A stretch of 64,000 nt of DNA from Flavobacterium ginsengisoli. Lineage in GTDB: Bacteria > Bacteroidota > Bacteroidia > Flavobacteriales > Flavobacteriaceae. The notes beneath the pieces are model-generated. The model made no database searches and was not told the origin of the DNA. It saw only the letters and a program-made list of their open reading frames with translations. Positions 48,592 to 59,187 of this stretch are shown here, one piece after another. The DNA lies in assembly GCF_029625315.1 (NCBI RefSeq), contig NZ_CP121110.1:5350541-5414540 (forward strand), in the 5' to 3' direction. Position 1 is the stretch's first letter. Each line of letters begins with the position of its first letter. A program made the translations under genes and the position numbers.

Positions 48592-51048
48592 ATGAAGATA
48601 ATAAATAATAAAATCTTGTTTTGGTTATGTATCGTTTTGGCCTGTTGTTTTTGCAGGAAAGGATATGCACAGGATATAGATTTGCAGAATTTTTATAAAC
48701 CTAATTTTAAGGTGACAGGTAATATTAATGCCAATATGATGTACTACAATTCTAATATGGAAAATTCGCGTGAACCTTTTACGTATCTCTTTTCAGGAAG
48801 TTTGAACATTAGTGCTTTTAATTTTAGTGTTCCGTTATTTTATAGTTTTACCAACCAAGGAAACAATTTAGGATATACTGCTCCATTTGATTTTAATAGA
48901 TTGAGCATTATGCCTAAGTACAAATGGGTAAAAGCATATATTGGAAATGTTAGTATGACATTTTCTCCTTACACATTAAGCGGTTATCCGTTTAAAGGAG
49001 TTGGATTAGAATTAACACCAAATAGCCCTTTTAAAATATCTTTAATGGGAGGACAGCTTCTTAAAGCAGTTTCAGCAGAAAATGCTTCTGGCGGAGTTCC
49101 GATATATCAGCGTTTTGGTTATGGAGCAAAAGTAGGTTTTGAGAAACCGCAATATAAATTAGGCTGGATTGGTTTTTATGCCAAAGACGATGCAAGTTCA
49201 TTAAACATGGTAAATGATAATGGAGTTACGCCAAAAGAAAACTTTGTAAACAGTTTGATTTTTAGTACTTCTTTGGTAAAAAACTTAAATCTTAATGTGG
49301 AGTATGCCCTGTCTGTACTGACAGATGATACAAGAAGTGAAAGTATTTCTGGCGGAGGTTTTCGAGATAAGATATTTTCTGGCAAAGAAAGTACAAGCTA
49401 CATGAACGCCTTCAATGTTAATTTTGATTACAATATTCAAAAAAGTACTGTTGGATTAACCTATGAGCGTATTGACCCAAATTATAATACGCTTGGTGCA
49501 TTATATTTTAATAATGACTTAGAAAACATTGCGTTGCGTTTTGCAAGACCTTTTTATCATGATAAAATTACAGTTTCTACCAGTTTAGGATTTCAGAAGG
49601 ATGATTTAGATAAAGTCAAAAAACAAGATACAAAGCGTGTCGTTGGATCTATTAACATGAATTATAGAGTAACAGATCAAATCAACATTACGGGAAGCTA
49701 TTCTAATTTTTCTACTTATACCAATAAAAAGTTAGATCAGTTTGAGCTTATAAACAATCCAAATGTTGTGCAAGCAGATACGTTAGACTACAGACAATTG
49801 TCTCAAAATGCCAATGTAAATATGTCGTATGCTTTCGGAAAAAAAGAAATCAAAATTTAAACTTCAATTATAGTATTGCAGGACAAGCTAATGAACAAGG
49901 AGGTGTAATCAGAAAAGGTCAAGCAAGCACGGTTCAAAATTATAATTTGGCGCATACGGTTAGTTTTCTTACCACTAAAGTTTCCTTAAATAGTTCGCTT
50001 AATTATACTAAAAATGAAGTAAGCAGAAATAACAATTCTTCTTTGGGTGCTTCAGTTGGAGCTTCTAAAAAACTATTTAAAGACAAGCTGAATACCAATC
50101 TTGGCTTCCTTTACAATAATTCGCAAGGCAATATGAATTCAAGTTCTGTTTTTGGAATTAAGTTTAATAATAGTTATGTAATGTATCAGAGACATAATTT
50201 TGGTTTAAATGTCATTTCAATGTTTAGAAGCAGTACTAATACTGACAAATTCAACGATTTAACAGCTACTTTAAATTACACTTGTTCATTAGATAAAATA
50301 AAACTGCCAGCAAAAAAAGAGCCTAAAAAAGAAAAAGAAGAGGTTTTAAATCCTATTCTAAAAATAAATTACAAAGACAAAACATACGAAGGAACAAGAG
50401 ACGAAATTATCAAGCGACTACAGGATATGCAGTCAGCACTTCGTCCGATGCCTAAAGAAGATTCAGAGGAGTTACAGCATCTATTAACGCTAACTACTTT
50501 GACTCCCGATGATGATAGCTTCAAAGAAAAAGCTTTAAATTATTTAAAGGCGTATGATTTAAATAATGACATCTTAAATAAATACGACAATTATATTCAT
50601 GAAACTGTAAAAAGTTTGAGAGAAGAAATGGTTCGTAAAGACGAAGGATACGAGAATGACTATGTTATGGCTTTAGGAAGAGTTAATAAACATAAAATGC
50701 ACGGTGTGGATGCAAAAGATGTAACAGATAAAGTGAGTTACAATTCGTATTTGAAACTCGTAGATCGAAAAAATAAAAAGTTACAGCCTTTACTAGTTCA
50801 TCGATGGATGTATAATGAGATGGGAATACTTTCAAATACACCTGTAGATCAGATTCATCAAAATGAAAATCTTTCTGCTTTTAATAAAGAAGAACTTGGG
50901 GATTTCTTTAAAATGATGAAAGAGAAAAAAACAGAGGCAGACTATAATCGAAGAAATAAAAATCAAATTAATTCCATTCTATCATGATTTAGCACTTAAA
51001 AATGTTAAAGATGATGAAGTCGATTTTAAGTTTATAAAGAATAATTAA
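48592..51048 (+). CDS. Outer-membrane beta-barrel with C-terminal helical domain (two frame breaks)
   Basis: A signal peptide (FWLCIVLACCFCRKGYAQD) is followed by ~550 residues of amphipathic strands (FSVPLFYSFTNQGNNLGYT, LRFARPFYHDKITVSTSLGFQ), as in a barrel. A charged linker (PAKKEPKKEKEE) leads to a helical ~230-residue tail, presumably periplasmic. The frame is lost in the A run 49839-49845 (one A missing; FGKKRNQNLNFNYSIAG when restored). It is lost again at GCAGAC (50939-50944, one extra base; TEATIIEEIKIKLIPFYHDLALKN when repaired), with the stop at 51048. Net length ~818. No known family. By position it could export or anchor its neighbours; this is inference. Confidence 0.75.
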
Positions 51049-51136
51049 TAGAAAAAAACTCTTTATAGTTCGAAAGAGTCAAAATATAAAAGAAGTAGGT
51101 ATGCTTTATTTTTCAAAAAAACAGAATGATTTGCTT

Positions 51137-54100
51137 ATGAAAAAAAATTACAAAATACATTTTGCGGCACTGCTTATCATGCTTTCGGTTGTTTTTTCTT
51201 ATGGACAGGATATTGCGCCTCCAAAAGAACTAAGCGCTGCTTCAAGTTCAATACAAAAGATTGAAGCCGCTGACCGTTGGGTAGATAAATTTTCAAATCA
51301 AGATTTGGTAGAACTGCCTATTGGTATTCGTAATACAGTAAATAACATTCAATATTCTATTGGAGTTACAAAGGCCACTTTTACGCCAGAGTATACAACT
51401 TTGACTGTTTTCTGTAGAGTTGATATTCCGCAGAAAGATAAAAAAACAGGACAGCCCATGCAGCTTTTCTTTGGTGCAGATAATGTAAAATTATCGCATC
51501 AGGGAGGTATTATGGGTGAAGCCAAATTGGTATTATTGGGTAATGTTGACATTCCGTTTAATGAGGATAAATGGCAAGTTTCTCTCTATGGAGGTTTCGA
51601 TATGGCGACAGGAAACGTAAATGATCTGACTTATGTAAAGATAGATTGTGATGGTTTTAAAGAAATGAAAATTTCTGGAGCAGTTGAGTTTTCTAGAGAT
51701 TTAATTCTGCCAATTGATCCGTTGACAAAAACAGTTGATGAAGCAAAAACAACAATTCCTAAAACATATTATAACGGAAAAACAGTTCCAATACCAAATA
51801 GAGTTCGAGGAGAATTTAGTTTTACAGCAGGAAGTTGGAATGATATTTTGTTGAATGTAAGTTTGCGACCATTCGTTTTAAAAGACAAACGAAACGGAAA
51901 AGATTTTGATGGCAATTTTCAATTTTTGGTAAACAATGCTGTTTTAGATTTAAGTGATTTAAAAAATGATCCTGTAGTTGTTTTTCCAGAATATTATGCA
52001 AAAAACTCGCTTTTGGTTCCAAGTCAGGAATCATGGAAAGGGGTTTTTGTCCAGACTTTTGATGTAGGTCTGCCAAAAGAATTTCAAACTACAGATACTG
52101 CTTCAAGTAAAGAAAGGCTTCATGTAGGTGCGCAAAATCTTATTATCGATAAATTTGGAGTTTCGGGAACTTTTTATGCAGACAATGTTTTTCCTTTAGA
52201 TCGAGGAATCACCAGTCAAGAAAAATCATGGGCCTATTCTTTAGACCATATAGATGTAACTATTGCCGCTAATACTTTTGTAAAAGCAAATTTAAAAGGA
52301 CAGATTCTTTTACCAATTAGCAAAGCTGCACCAGAGAAAAAAGAAACGGCTACAACTCCAACAACCAATACAGGAACGGATTCTGCTAAACCAAAACAGA
52401 CCAATAGAGCTGGTTTAGAATACAACGGATTTATTTCTATGGAAGAACAACAATTAGTTGTTATTACCAAGGATTCTATAGCTTTTGATATCTGGAAAGC
52501 CAAAGCTTTATTGTTGCCAAATAGTTCTGTCGAATTAAAATTAGTCAACGGACGATTTTTGCCTAAAGCCAATCTAAACGGTTCGGTTTCTTTTGGAACC
52601 AATAAAGGAGCAACTGACGATAAAGATGTCGAAGGCAAGAAAATGGTAGACTTTAAGGGAATTTCGTTTGAAAACCTTCAATTGCAGACTGTTTCGCCTA
52701 TTATTTCGGTTAGAAATATGGGGTACAAAGGCACTGTTGGTTTTGCTAATTTTCCTGTTTCTATCGGAAACATTAATGTAGCCATTAATGGAGATGATTC
52801 CAGAATTGATTTTGATTTAGGAATTAATTTAATGGAAAGCATTGGAGCAGGAGCTACAGCTAGAATTGGAATAAAAGGTAAGATGTACGATGATGGGTAT
52901 AGGCAAAAAAGCCGATATGACGGTCTGGATCTTTCGGCCATAAACATAGATTGCAAGTTTAGTGGATTAATTATTAAAGGTGGTCTTATCCTAATGGAAA
53001 ATGACCCTGTATATGGTAACGGATTTAATGCTGACTTGATGGTTGATGTTGTTGGTGTTGTAAATGTTCAGGCAAAAGCTATTTTTGGGCGATCTACTTT
53101 TAGGTATTGGTACTTTGATTCTGCTGTAAAATGGCCACCTGTGCCTTCGCCATTTATGATTAATGGTTTTGGCGGCGGAGCCTATTATAAAATGCGAAGA
53201 AATCAGGATCTGTCCATTGCAGATTTTTCGCTATCAGGATTGAGCTATACTCCAGATGAAAAGATAAGTTTAGGACTTAAAGCTTTAATTTATTTTTCTA
53301 TTGGTACAGAATCTGTTTGCGATGGTGAAGCTGGTTTTGAAATTGCATTTAACTCAAATGGAGGAATAAACAGATTAGCTATTTTTGGTAAAGCCAATGT
53401 TATGGCCAAAATTCCAGGACTTAAAAATGTTACCGATTTAATGGGTAAAGTCGCTTCAAATGTTACAGCCAAGAAAAGCTTTTTAGGAATAACAGAAAAT
53501 GACCTTAAAGGTTCTTTTGCTAGTAAATATATTCCAGCAAGAAAAGAGTCAATACCAGGCGATTTATCTGCTGCAGTAGGAATAAAAATGGCAAGCAGAC
53601 TATCGAATTTGATTTTGAAAATAAATCGATGCATGCCACTACCGATGTATACATTAATACACCAGGAAATTTCATTTCGGGAATTGGAGAAGGAGGTAGA
53701 GCCGTTTGGGGAGTTTTCCACAAAGATCCAAAAGATTGGTACATGTACATGGGAACGCCAGACGACCGATGCGGTATTAAAATAGGAGTTGCCGGAATGT
53801 ACTTAAAAACCACCAGTTATTTTATGGCAGGAACGGTGCTCCCTGGAAGTCCGCCGCCGCCGCCGCAAGTTGCTCAAATTTTGGGTGTCGATTTAAAAGA
53901 ATTGGACTATATGCGCGACGAAAATGCGTTGGCAAATGGAGGAGGTGTTGCCTTTGGAGCTAGTTTAGATTTTGATACAGGAGATTTAAGCTTCCTGCTT
54001 TTTTACGCACGTTTTCAAGCAGGAATGGGATTCGATATTATGCTAAAAGATTACCAAGAAGCAAGATGTTCTAATACAGGAAGTAAAGTTGGTATAAACG

Positions 54101-55809
54101 GGTGGTATGCCAATGGACAATCTTATGCCTACCTTCAGGGAGAACTTGGAATTAGAGTTAAATTATCATTCTTAAAATTAAAAGTTCCAATTATTTCTGG
54201 TGGAGCAGCCGTTTTATTACAGGCAAAATTACCAAATCCAGTTTGGATGAGAGGCTATATGGCCGGAAACATGAATATCTTGGGCGGATTGATAAAAGGA
54301 AAATTCAGGTTTAAATTTGAAATTGGTGAAGAATGCCAATTCGAAAATGCATCGCCATTAGGAGGTGTAAAACTGATAACCGATGTAACTCCAAAACAAA
54401 GCTCAACAGATATAGATGTTTTTGCTGTGCCACAAGCCGCATTTTCAATGAAAGTTAATGAAGCTTTTGTAATTCCTGAAGATTCAGGCGATGTGACGTA
54501 CAAAGTAATATTAGAAAAATTTAAAGTATTTGACGGAACAAAAGAAATTCCTGGAACTTTTGAGTGGAGCGCTTTAAAAGACAAAGTTAATTTTGTTTCA
54601 ACTGACATTCTTCCGCCTCATAAAGAATTGAAAGTTCAAGTTGAGGTAAGTTTCCAAAAAATGGTAAATGGCGCATTCCAACCTATAAAAGTAGACGGAA
54701 AAATTGCTACAGAATACGAAGAAAGAATGTTTACAACCGGAGGAGCACCAAATCATATTCCGCTTAATAATATTAAATTTTCGTATCCAGTTGTAGATCA
54801 AAAGTATTTCCTTGAAGAAGAATATCCAAAAGGATACATTCAGCTTAAACGCGGTCAAGATTATTTGTTTGAAGACTCAAGTTGGGAGACAAGTATTAAG
54901 GTTGATCAAGACGGAACTTCCAACTCAAAGGTTATCGTATTTAATTATGATACGTCTTCAAATGAAGTGTATTATAACTTTCCGAATATTGATCAGGAAA
55001 AGAAATATAATTTCTCAATTGTTAGTAATCTAAAGCAGAATAATGCATCGAAAAGTACAACATCGAATACAAAAGCAAATACGATTAGCGACGAAGGTAA
55101 CGATATACAAATAAAAGAAAATCAGGCAGATGCTTTATCTAAAGCTGAAGGAAGTATTGATCGTTTAACGTATTCATTCAATACAAGTAAATACAAGACT
55201 TTTTCGTCTAAGATGAATGCAATCAATACACAAAGCTATAATTTTGGAGTTTTATATTCAGATGTAATTTATTTAAGTAATACTATTTCAAGTCAAGAGG
55301 CTTTTGATTTAGTAGAATTAAGAGGAGTTGCTTATACTGACAACAAACCAGTAATAACGGCAGAATCTAAATTAAACGACCAATATTTTACAACAGATAT
55401 TTATCCTTATTTATACAAAGATTATCCTTTAAATGGCACTTTTTCTATAACAAATAGAGATACTGCTGAGTTAGGAGTTATTCCTGCAAAAGCAATTCCG
55501 TTAAATGCGTACTATATGACCAGCTTAGAAAACGATATTAATCAGGCATGGACAAAAAGTAATTTTCCATTTAAATACAATATGCCATTGCTTTACAAAG
55601 AAGATTGGGTCGATTTAAATAACCAAATAATCAACTCACACATTAACGGAGAACCTGGTTTTGCAAGACTCTCTCAACGATTTGTTAGTAGTATTTTCCA
55701 ATTTATGCGATATGGAAATTACGAAATAGTAATGAAGTATAATTTGCCAGGAAATAAACAAGCAAATGAATATGTTTACAAATACAGAAACAATAATAAC
55801 TTTAGGTAA
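51137..55809 (+). CDS. Very large exported protein of unknown function, ~1,556 residues (one frame break)
   Basis: I start at 51137 (MKKNYKIHFAALLIMLSVVFSYGQ), a good signal peptide, rather than the ATG at 51101. The printed frame breaks at GCAAGCAGAC (53591-53600). Reading GCAGCGAC gives GIKMAATIEFDFENKSMHATTDVYIN and joins both halves. The body is beta-rich with Gly/Asp-rich strand repeats (YNGFISMEEQQLVVI, GFANFPVSIGNINVAINGDDS, VNVQAKAIFGRSTFRYWYFDS), a proline run PPPPP (~910) and a C-terminal region with long polar strands. No sorting domain, no known catalytic motif. It resembles large periplasmic or surface scaffold proteins. Last gene of the locus. Confidence 0.75.
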
Positions 55810-55883
55810 GTTATAGAAACAGACTCTAAAACTTTATGATTCTTATTTGAAAAAAGATCGAAATAAAATAGATAAATAAGCGT

Positions 55884-55915
55884 AAAACCCGTTTGAGAAT
55901 TCTCAAACGGGTTTT
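55884..55915. terminator. Terminator at the end of the surface/toxin locus
   Basis: A perfect 16-bp inverted repeat without spacer: AAAACCCGTTTGAGAA (55884-55899) followed by its reverse complement, ending in TTTT. It lies 75 bases after the last stop. Confidence 0.85.
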
Positions 55916-56009
55916 GACATTCTAGACGTTTAGATTTCTTAACGATTTTTAAGTTTTTTTTATTAATTTACGTAGGCTTAAAAATCAGTGTATTATCTAA
56001 AACTAAGAA

Positions 56010-57407
56010 ATGCAGGATAACAAAGAAGAAAAGAAAGAACAAAATGCAGTATATCTGCTTCCGTGGGTAACGGCAATTGCCATGTTTATGCAATCATTAG
56101 ATGGTACAATTCTTAATACTTCGTTACCGTCTATAGCCAAAGATATGGGGTATTCGGCAACCGAAATGAATTCGGTTATTGTAACCTATACGCTCACATT
56201 AGCTATGTTTATACCGCTTTCTGGTTGGCTGGCAGATAAGTTTGGAACTAGAACGATGTTTATGATTGCTGTATTTCTATTTATCATGGGATCTTTGTTT
56301 TGCGCTCTTTCCGTTGATTTAAGAACACTCAATATGGCGCGTGTTTTACAAGCAGTTGGCGCTTCTATGATGGTGCCCATTGCCCGACTGGCTATTTTGT
56401 ATCAATACCCCAAAAATCAACTGCTTAAAACAATGAATTTTATTACCTTATTTGGATTATTAGGAATGGTTGCCGGTCCAAGTTTAGGAGGTTTTCTTTC
56501 TGATAATTTTAGCTGGCATTGGATTTTTCTAATAAATATTCCAATAGGCCTTATCGGAATTTCGATGGCGTATCGTATTATGCCTAATTTTAGACACGCA
56601 GTAGGAAGATTCGATTTTAGAGGATTGGTGTATTTTAGTTTGGCATTGATTTCTATTACTTTGGTTTTAGAACTTATAGGAAGCGGAAGAATGCATATGA
56701 TTGTAATATTAAGCCTATTGTTTCTATTTGGGTCGCTTTCTTTGTTTTATTACATTCACTATAAAAAAACCGAAAAACCTATTATCGATTTGCATCTTTT
56801 AAATATTAGAACCTTAAAAATAGGATTAATGGGAAGTTTAATTACTAGACTAGGAATTGGCGGACTGCCGTTGCTTTTGCCGCTAATGTTACAGACAAGT
56901 TTTGGCTATTCGGCTTCTGTTTCAGGTTTATTGCTGTTGCCTTCTGCTATATCCAATGTTGCAGTGAAACCGTTTATGGTAAACATCATAAAGTTTTTTG
57001 GATACAGAACTGTATTAATAAGCAACACCATTTTACTCGGAGTGGTTTTAATTGTTCTCGGATTTGTAACAAAAGAAACTCCGATTGGTTACTATATTTT
57101 GCTAATGATATTTTATGGAGTTTTTACCTCTATACAAATGTCTGCTATGAATACCATTACGCTTTCAGATTTAGATCAAGATACCGCCAGCGGAGGAAAT
57201 ACAATGTTAGTTATCATGCAACAGCTTTCGGTAAGTTTTGGAGTTTCTGTTTCTAGTCTTGCACTTTCTTTATTTCAGGATGGCATATTTAATTTAAACC
57301 CTATAAAAGCATTTCAATATACTTTTATTGCATTAGCTGTCTTTACTATTTTTTCAAGTTTTACGTTTTCAAAATTAAGTAAAACTGATGGAGGAGGATA
57401 TGTATAA
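56010..57407 (+). CDS. MFS transporter, DHA2 family (MdtD/HsrA-like)
   Basis: A 465-residue inner-membrane proton antiporter with about 14 hydrophobic helices. DHA2 signatures are visible: LDGTILNTSLPSIA in helix 1, the loop motif GWLADKFGTR, and motif C-like GLLGMVAGPSLGGFL. Probably exports drugs or related compounds; the substrate is unknown. Convergent with the XRE-cupin gene, so not obviously its target. Confidence 0.9.
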   Translation: MQDNKEEKKEQNAVYLLPWVTAIAMFMQSLDGTILNTSLPSIAKDMGYSATEMNSVIVTYTLTLAMFIPLSGWLADKFGTRTMFMIAVFLFIMGSLFCALSVDLRTLNMARVLQAVGASMMVPIARLAILYQYPKNQLLKTMNFITLFGLLGMVAGPSLGGFLSDNFSWHWIFLINIPIGLIGISMAYRIMPNFRHAVGRFDFRGLVYFSLALISITLVLELIGSGRMHMIVILSLLFLFGSLSLFYYIHYKKTEKPIIDLHLLNIRTLKIGLMGSLITRLGIGGLPLLLPLMLQTSFGYSASVSGLLLLPSAISNVAVKPFMVNIIKFFGYRTVLISNTILLGVVLIVLGFVTKETPIGYYILLMIFYGVFTSIQMSAMNTITLSDLDQDTASGGNTMLVIMQQLSVSFGVSVSSLALSLFQDGIFNLNPIKAFQYTFIALAVFTIFSSFTFSKLSKTDGGGYV

Positions 57408-57489
57408 TTTTATGTTACCTACATAAATTGTAAATTTCTGTAATTTGCAATTTATATAGGCAATCAAAATGGTTTATTAGTAGTTTATT

Positions 57490-58056
57490 CTAATTATCAA
57501 AGAAATAGATAATCAGCATTTTGCACGGCTTAGAGCTTTTGTTTATTGGCACGTGTTTTAATCTTCCATCAAAGAAAAGAGAATCTCCTTCTGTTAAAGT
57601 ATAAGTTTCATTGGCAATCAAATAATCTACTTCACCAGAAAGAATATACTTATATTCATAAGCATCTGTCGTAACTTGATCTCTATAACTATTTGGTTCT
57701 AAAGTCAAAAAGACGATATCTACGGTCGAATTTTTTATTGTGCGAGTCAAGAAACGTTCATACAAGAAACCATTTGAACCTTCTTTTTGAAATTGATCAT
57801 AACTATCTTTCCTTTTTATAATAACCAATTCTTCTTCTTGCGAAATATCTTTAAAAAATTCGCTAAGATTTACTTGTAAGGCTGTAACTATACTCAAAAG
57901 AACCGTTAAAGATGGTATGCTTCTTCCGTTCTCAATCTGAGAAATCATTCCTTTTGTCACACCGCTTAAATCTGCAAGTTCCTGTAGCGTAAAGCCTTTC
58001 TCGGTTCTATATTGTTTGATGCGTTTACTAATTTCTAAAATTGCAACTCCTTCCAT
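57490..58056 (-). CDS. XRE-family regulator with C-terminal cupin
   Basis: 188 residues. An N-terminal HTH_3 domain (~8-62: IKQYRTEKGFTLQELADLSGVTKGMISQIENGRS) and a C-terminal cupin_2 domain (~110-185: YKYILSGEVDYLIANETYTLTEGDSLFFDGRLKH). Proteins of this layout sense small metabolites through the cupin and usually repress neighbouring genes. Upstream palindromic sites at 58068-58129 are likely operators. Confidence 0.9.
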   Translation of the reverse strand: MEGVAILEISKRIKQYRTEKGFTLQELADLSGVTKGMISQIENGRSIPSLTVLLSIVTALQVNLSEFFKDISQEEELVIIKRKDSYDQFQKEGSNGFLYERFLTRTIKNSTVDIVFLTLEPNSYRDQVTTDAYEYKYILSGEVDYLIANETYTLTEGDSLFFDGRLKHVPINKSSKPCKMLIIYFFDN

Positions 58057-58067
58057 GCTTAGTATAT

Positions 58068-58129
58068 GTATACAAAGTTTATTTTAATTAGATATTATCA
58101 CATCTTTTGTTTACATATAGTAAACAAAG
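58068..58129. promoter_or_regulatory. Candidate XRE operator sites
   Basis: A perfect palindrome, TTTGTTTAC (58106-58114) ATATA GTAAACAAA (58120-58128). GTATACAAAG (58068-58077), just upstream of the XRE start, repeats the right half (GTAAACAAAG, 58120-58129) with one change. Two similar sites in a divergent promoter region suggest autoregulation and control of what lies to the right. Confidence 0.5.
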
Positions 58130-58166
58130 GTGTAGTGATATTGCACGGTAAAAATAAACAAAAAAT

Positions 58167-58323
58167 ATGGAATTGACTGTATTTGATAAAGGCTGGCACT
58201 ACAGTCTAAGACGAAAATAAAGTTGGAAAAGTAGGAGATACTATGTCTCACTTACAGCAAGAAGAAAATACAAAATGTAGCTTAGTAGTTGGAGTTACAA
58301 CGGGTACATACCTTTGTGTCTAG
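58167..58323 (+). pseudogene. Degenerate small ORF downstream of the operator
   Basis: An ATG at 58167 (MELTVFDKGW) leads to a stop after 17 codons. A second frame then gives DENKVGKVGDTMSHLQQEEN and ends with VVGVTTGTYLCV at 58321-58323. The pieces could form a ~51-residue protein if one base is removed and one stop codon is read differently, so it is a remnant or a badly read small gene. Family unknown. The rest of 58057-58446 is promoter-like sequence. Confidence 0.3.
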
Positions 58324-58446
58324 AAAAATGATTTTTTATTTGGCAAAAATTGTTTTATAAAATGTTCGATAAAAATAAAGAAACGTAATTTCTATTAGCT
58401 TGCAAAAATTTGTTCTTCAAATGCCTTTTGTATAATTTTACATGCT

Positions 58447-59025
58447 ATGTATGAAATATTCCAAAAGTATCTAGAAGAAAAGACGGAACTGACACAATCA
58501 GAATCAGAACGTATTCAATCATTTGCTATTATTAAAAAACTACGTAAAAGACAATATCTGCTTCAAGAAGGAGATGTCTGGAAATATGATGCTTTTATTA
58601 CACAAGGCTGTGTTAGAACTTATACAGTTGATGAAAAAGGAAGCGAACACGTAAACAGCTTCAGTATTGAAAATTGGTGGACAGGAGATCGTGAAAGTTT
58701 AATGATGCAACAGCCATCTCGTTTTAATATTGATGCTATTGAAGATACAGAACTTGTGCTTTTTACCCACGAAAATTTTGAATTGCTTTGTAGAGAAATT
58801 CCAGCTTTTAATAATATGGTAAATAACATTCTGCAAAGAAGTTTTATAGTCGCTCAAAACAGAATTCAGGCGTCATTGACTTTAACAGCCGAAGAAAAGT
58901 ATCTAAACTTTGTAAACAAATATCCAGGTTTTGCTTCTAGAATTCCGCAAACCATGATTGCCTCATATCTTGGCATGACACCAGAAACACTAAGCCGTAT
59001 TCGGAAACAAACGGCAAAGAAATAA
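58447..59025 (+). CDS. Crp/Fnr-family transcriptional regulator
   Basis: 192 residues. An N-terminal cyclic-nucleotide-binding-like domain (~25-120: LLQEGDVWKYDAFITQGCVRTYTVDEKG) and a C-terminal HTH_Crp (~150-192: IPQTMIASYLGMTPETLSRIRKQ). The effector residues of cAMP-binding CRP are not evident and no N-terminal cysteine cluster is present, so it is neither classical CRP nor an oxygen-sensing FNR. A palindrome matching the FNR consensus lies just downstream, before the SDR gene, and is a candidate target. Confidence 0.9.
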   Translation: MYEIFQKYLEEKTELTQSESERIQSFAIIKKLRKRQYLLQEGDVWKYDAFITQGCVRTYTVDEKGSEHVNSFSIENWWTGDRESLMMQQPSRFNIDAIEDTELVLFTHENFELLCREIPAFNNMVNNILQRSFIVAQNRIQASLTLTAEEKYLNFVNKYPGFASRIPQTMIASYLGMTPETLSRIRKQTAKK

Positions 59026-59030
59026 TATAT

Positions 59031-59056
59031 AAGGAGCTTTTAAAGCTCCTTTTTTT
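59031..59056 (+). terminator. Terminator after the Crp/Fnr gene
   Basis: AAGGAGCTTT (59031-59040) pairs with AAAGCTCCTT (59042-59051), followed by a T run, six bases after the stop codon. Confidence 0.8.
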
Positions 59057-59073
59057 GTGCCTTCTTCAAACTC

Positions 59074-59087
59074 TTGATCTATATCAA
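59074..59087. promoter_or_regulatory. FNR/CRP-type palindrome upstream of the SDR gene
   Basis: TTGAT CTAT ATCAA is an exact match to the classical FNR consensus TTGAT-N4-ATCAA. It lies between the Crp/Fnr gene and the SDR gene, 101 bases before the SDR ATG, a position usual for activation. Confidence 0.55.
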
Positions 59088-59187
59088 GTTTTTACTTATT
59101 TCTAATCAATGTGCAGGTTTTGCATTCGTCGCAACTTTGTAATGTTCAAAAGAAACAAACATTATAAACATTTAAATAATAGAAATC

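Noticed and set aside
51058..51079. Hairpin ACTCTTT/AAAGAGT as terminator before the giant protein gene
   Set aside because: Only a 7-bp stem with no T run after it; too weak to call.
30935..55809. Integrative element or prophage carrying the locus
   Set aside because: No integrase, transposase, direct-repeat ends or tRNA boundary was found in or beside it.
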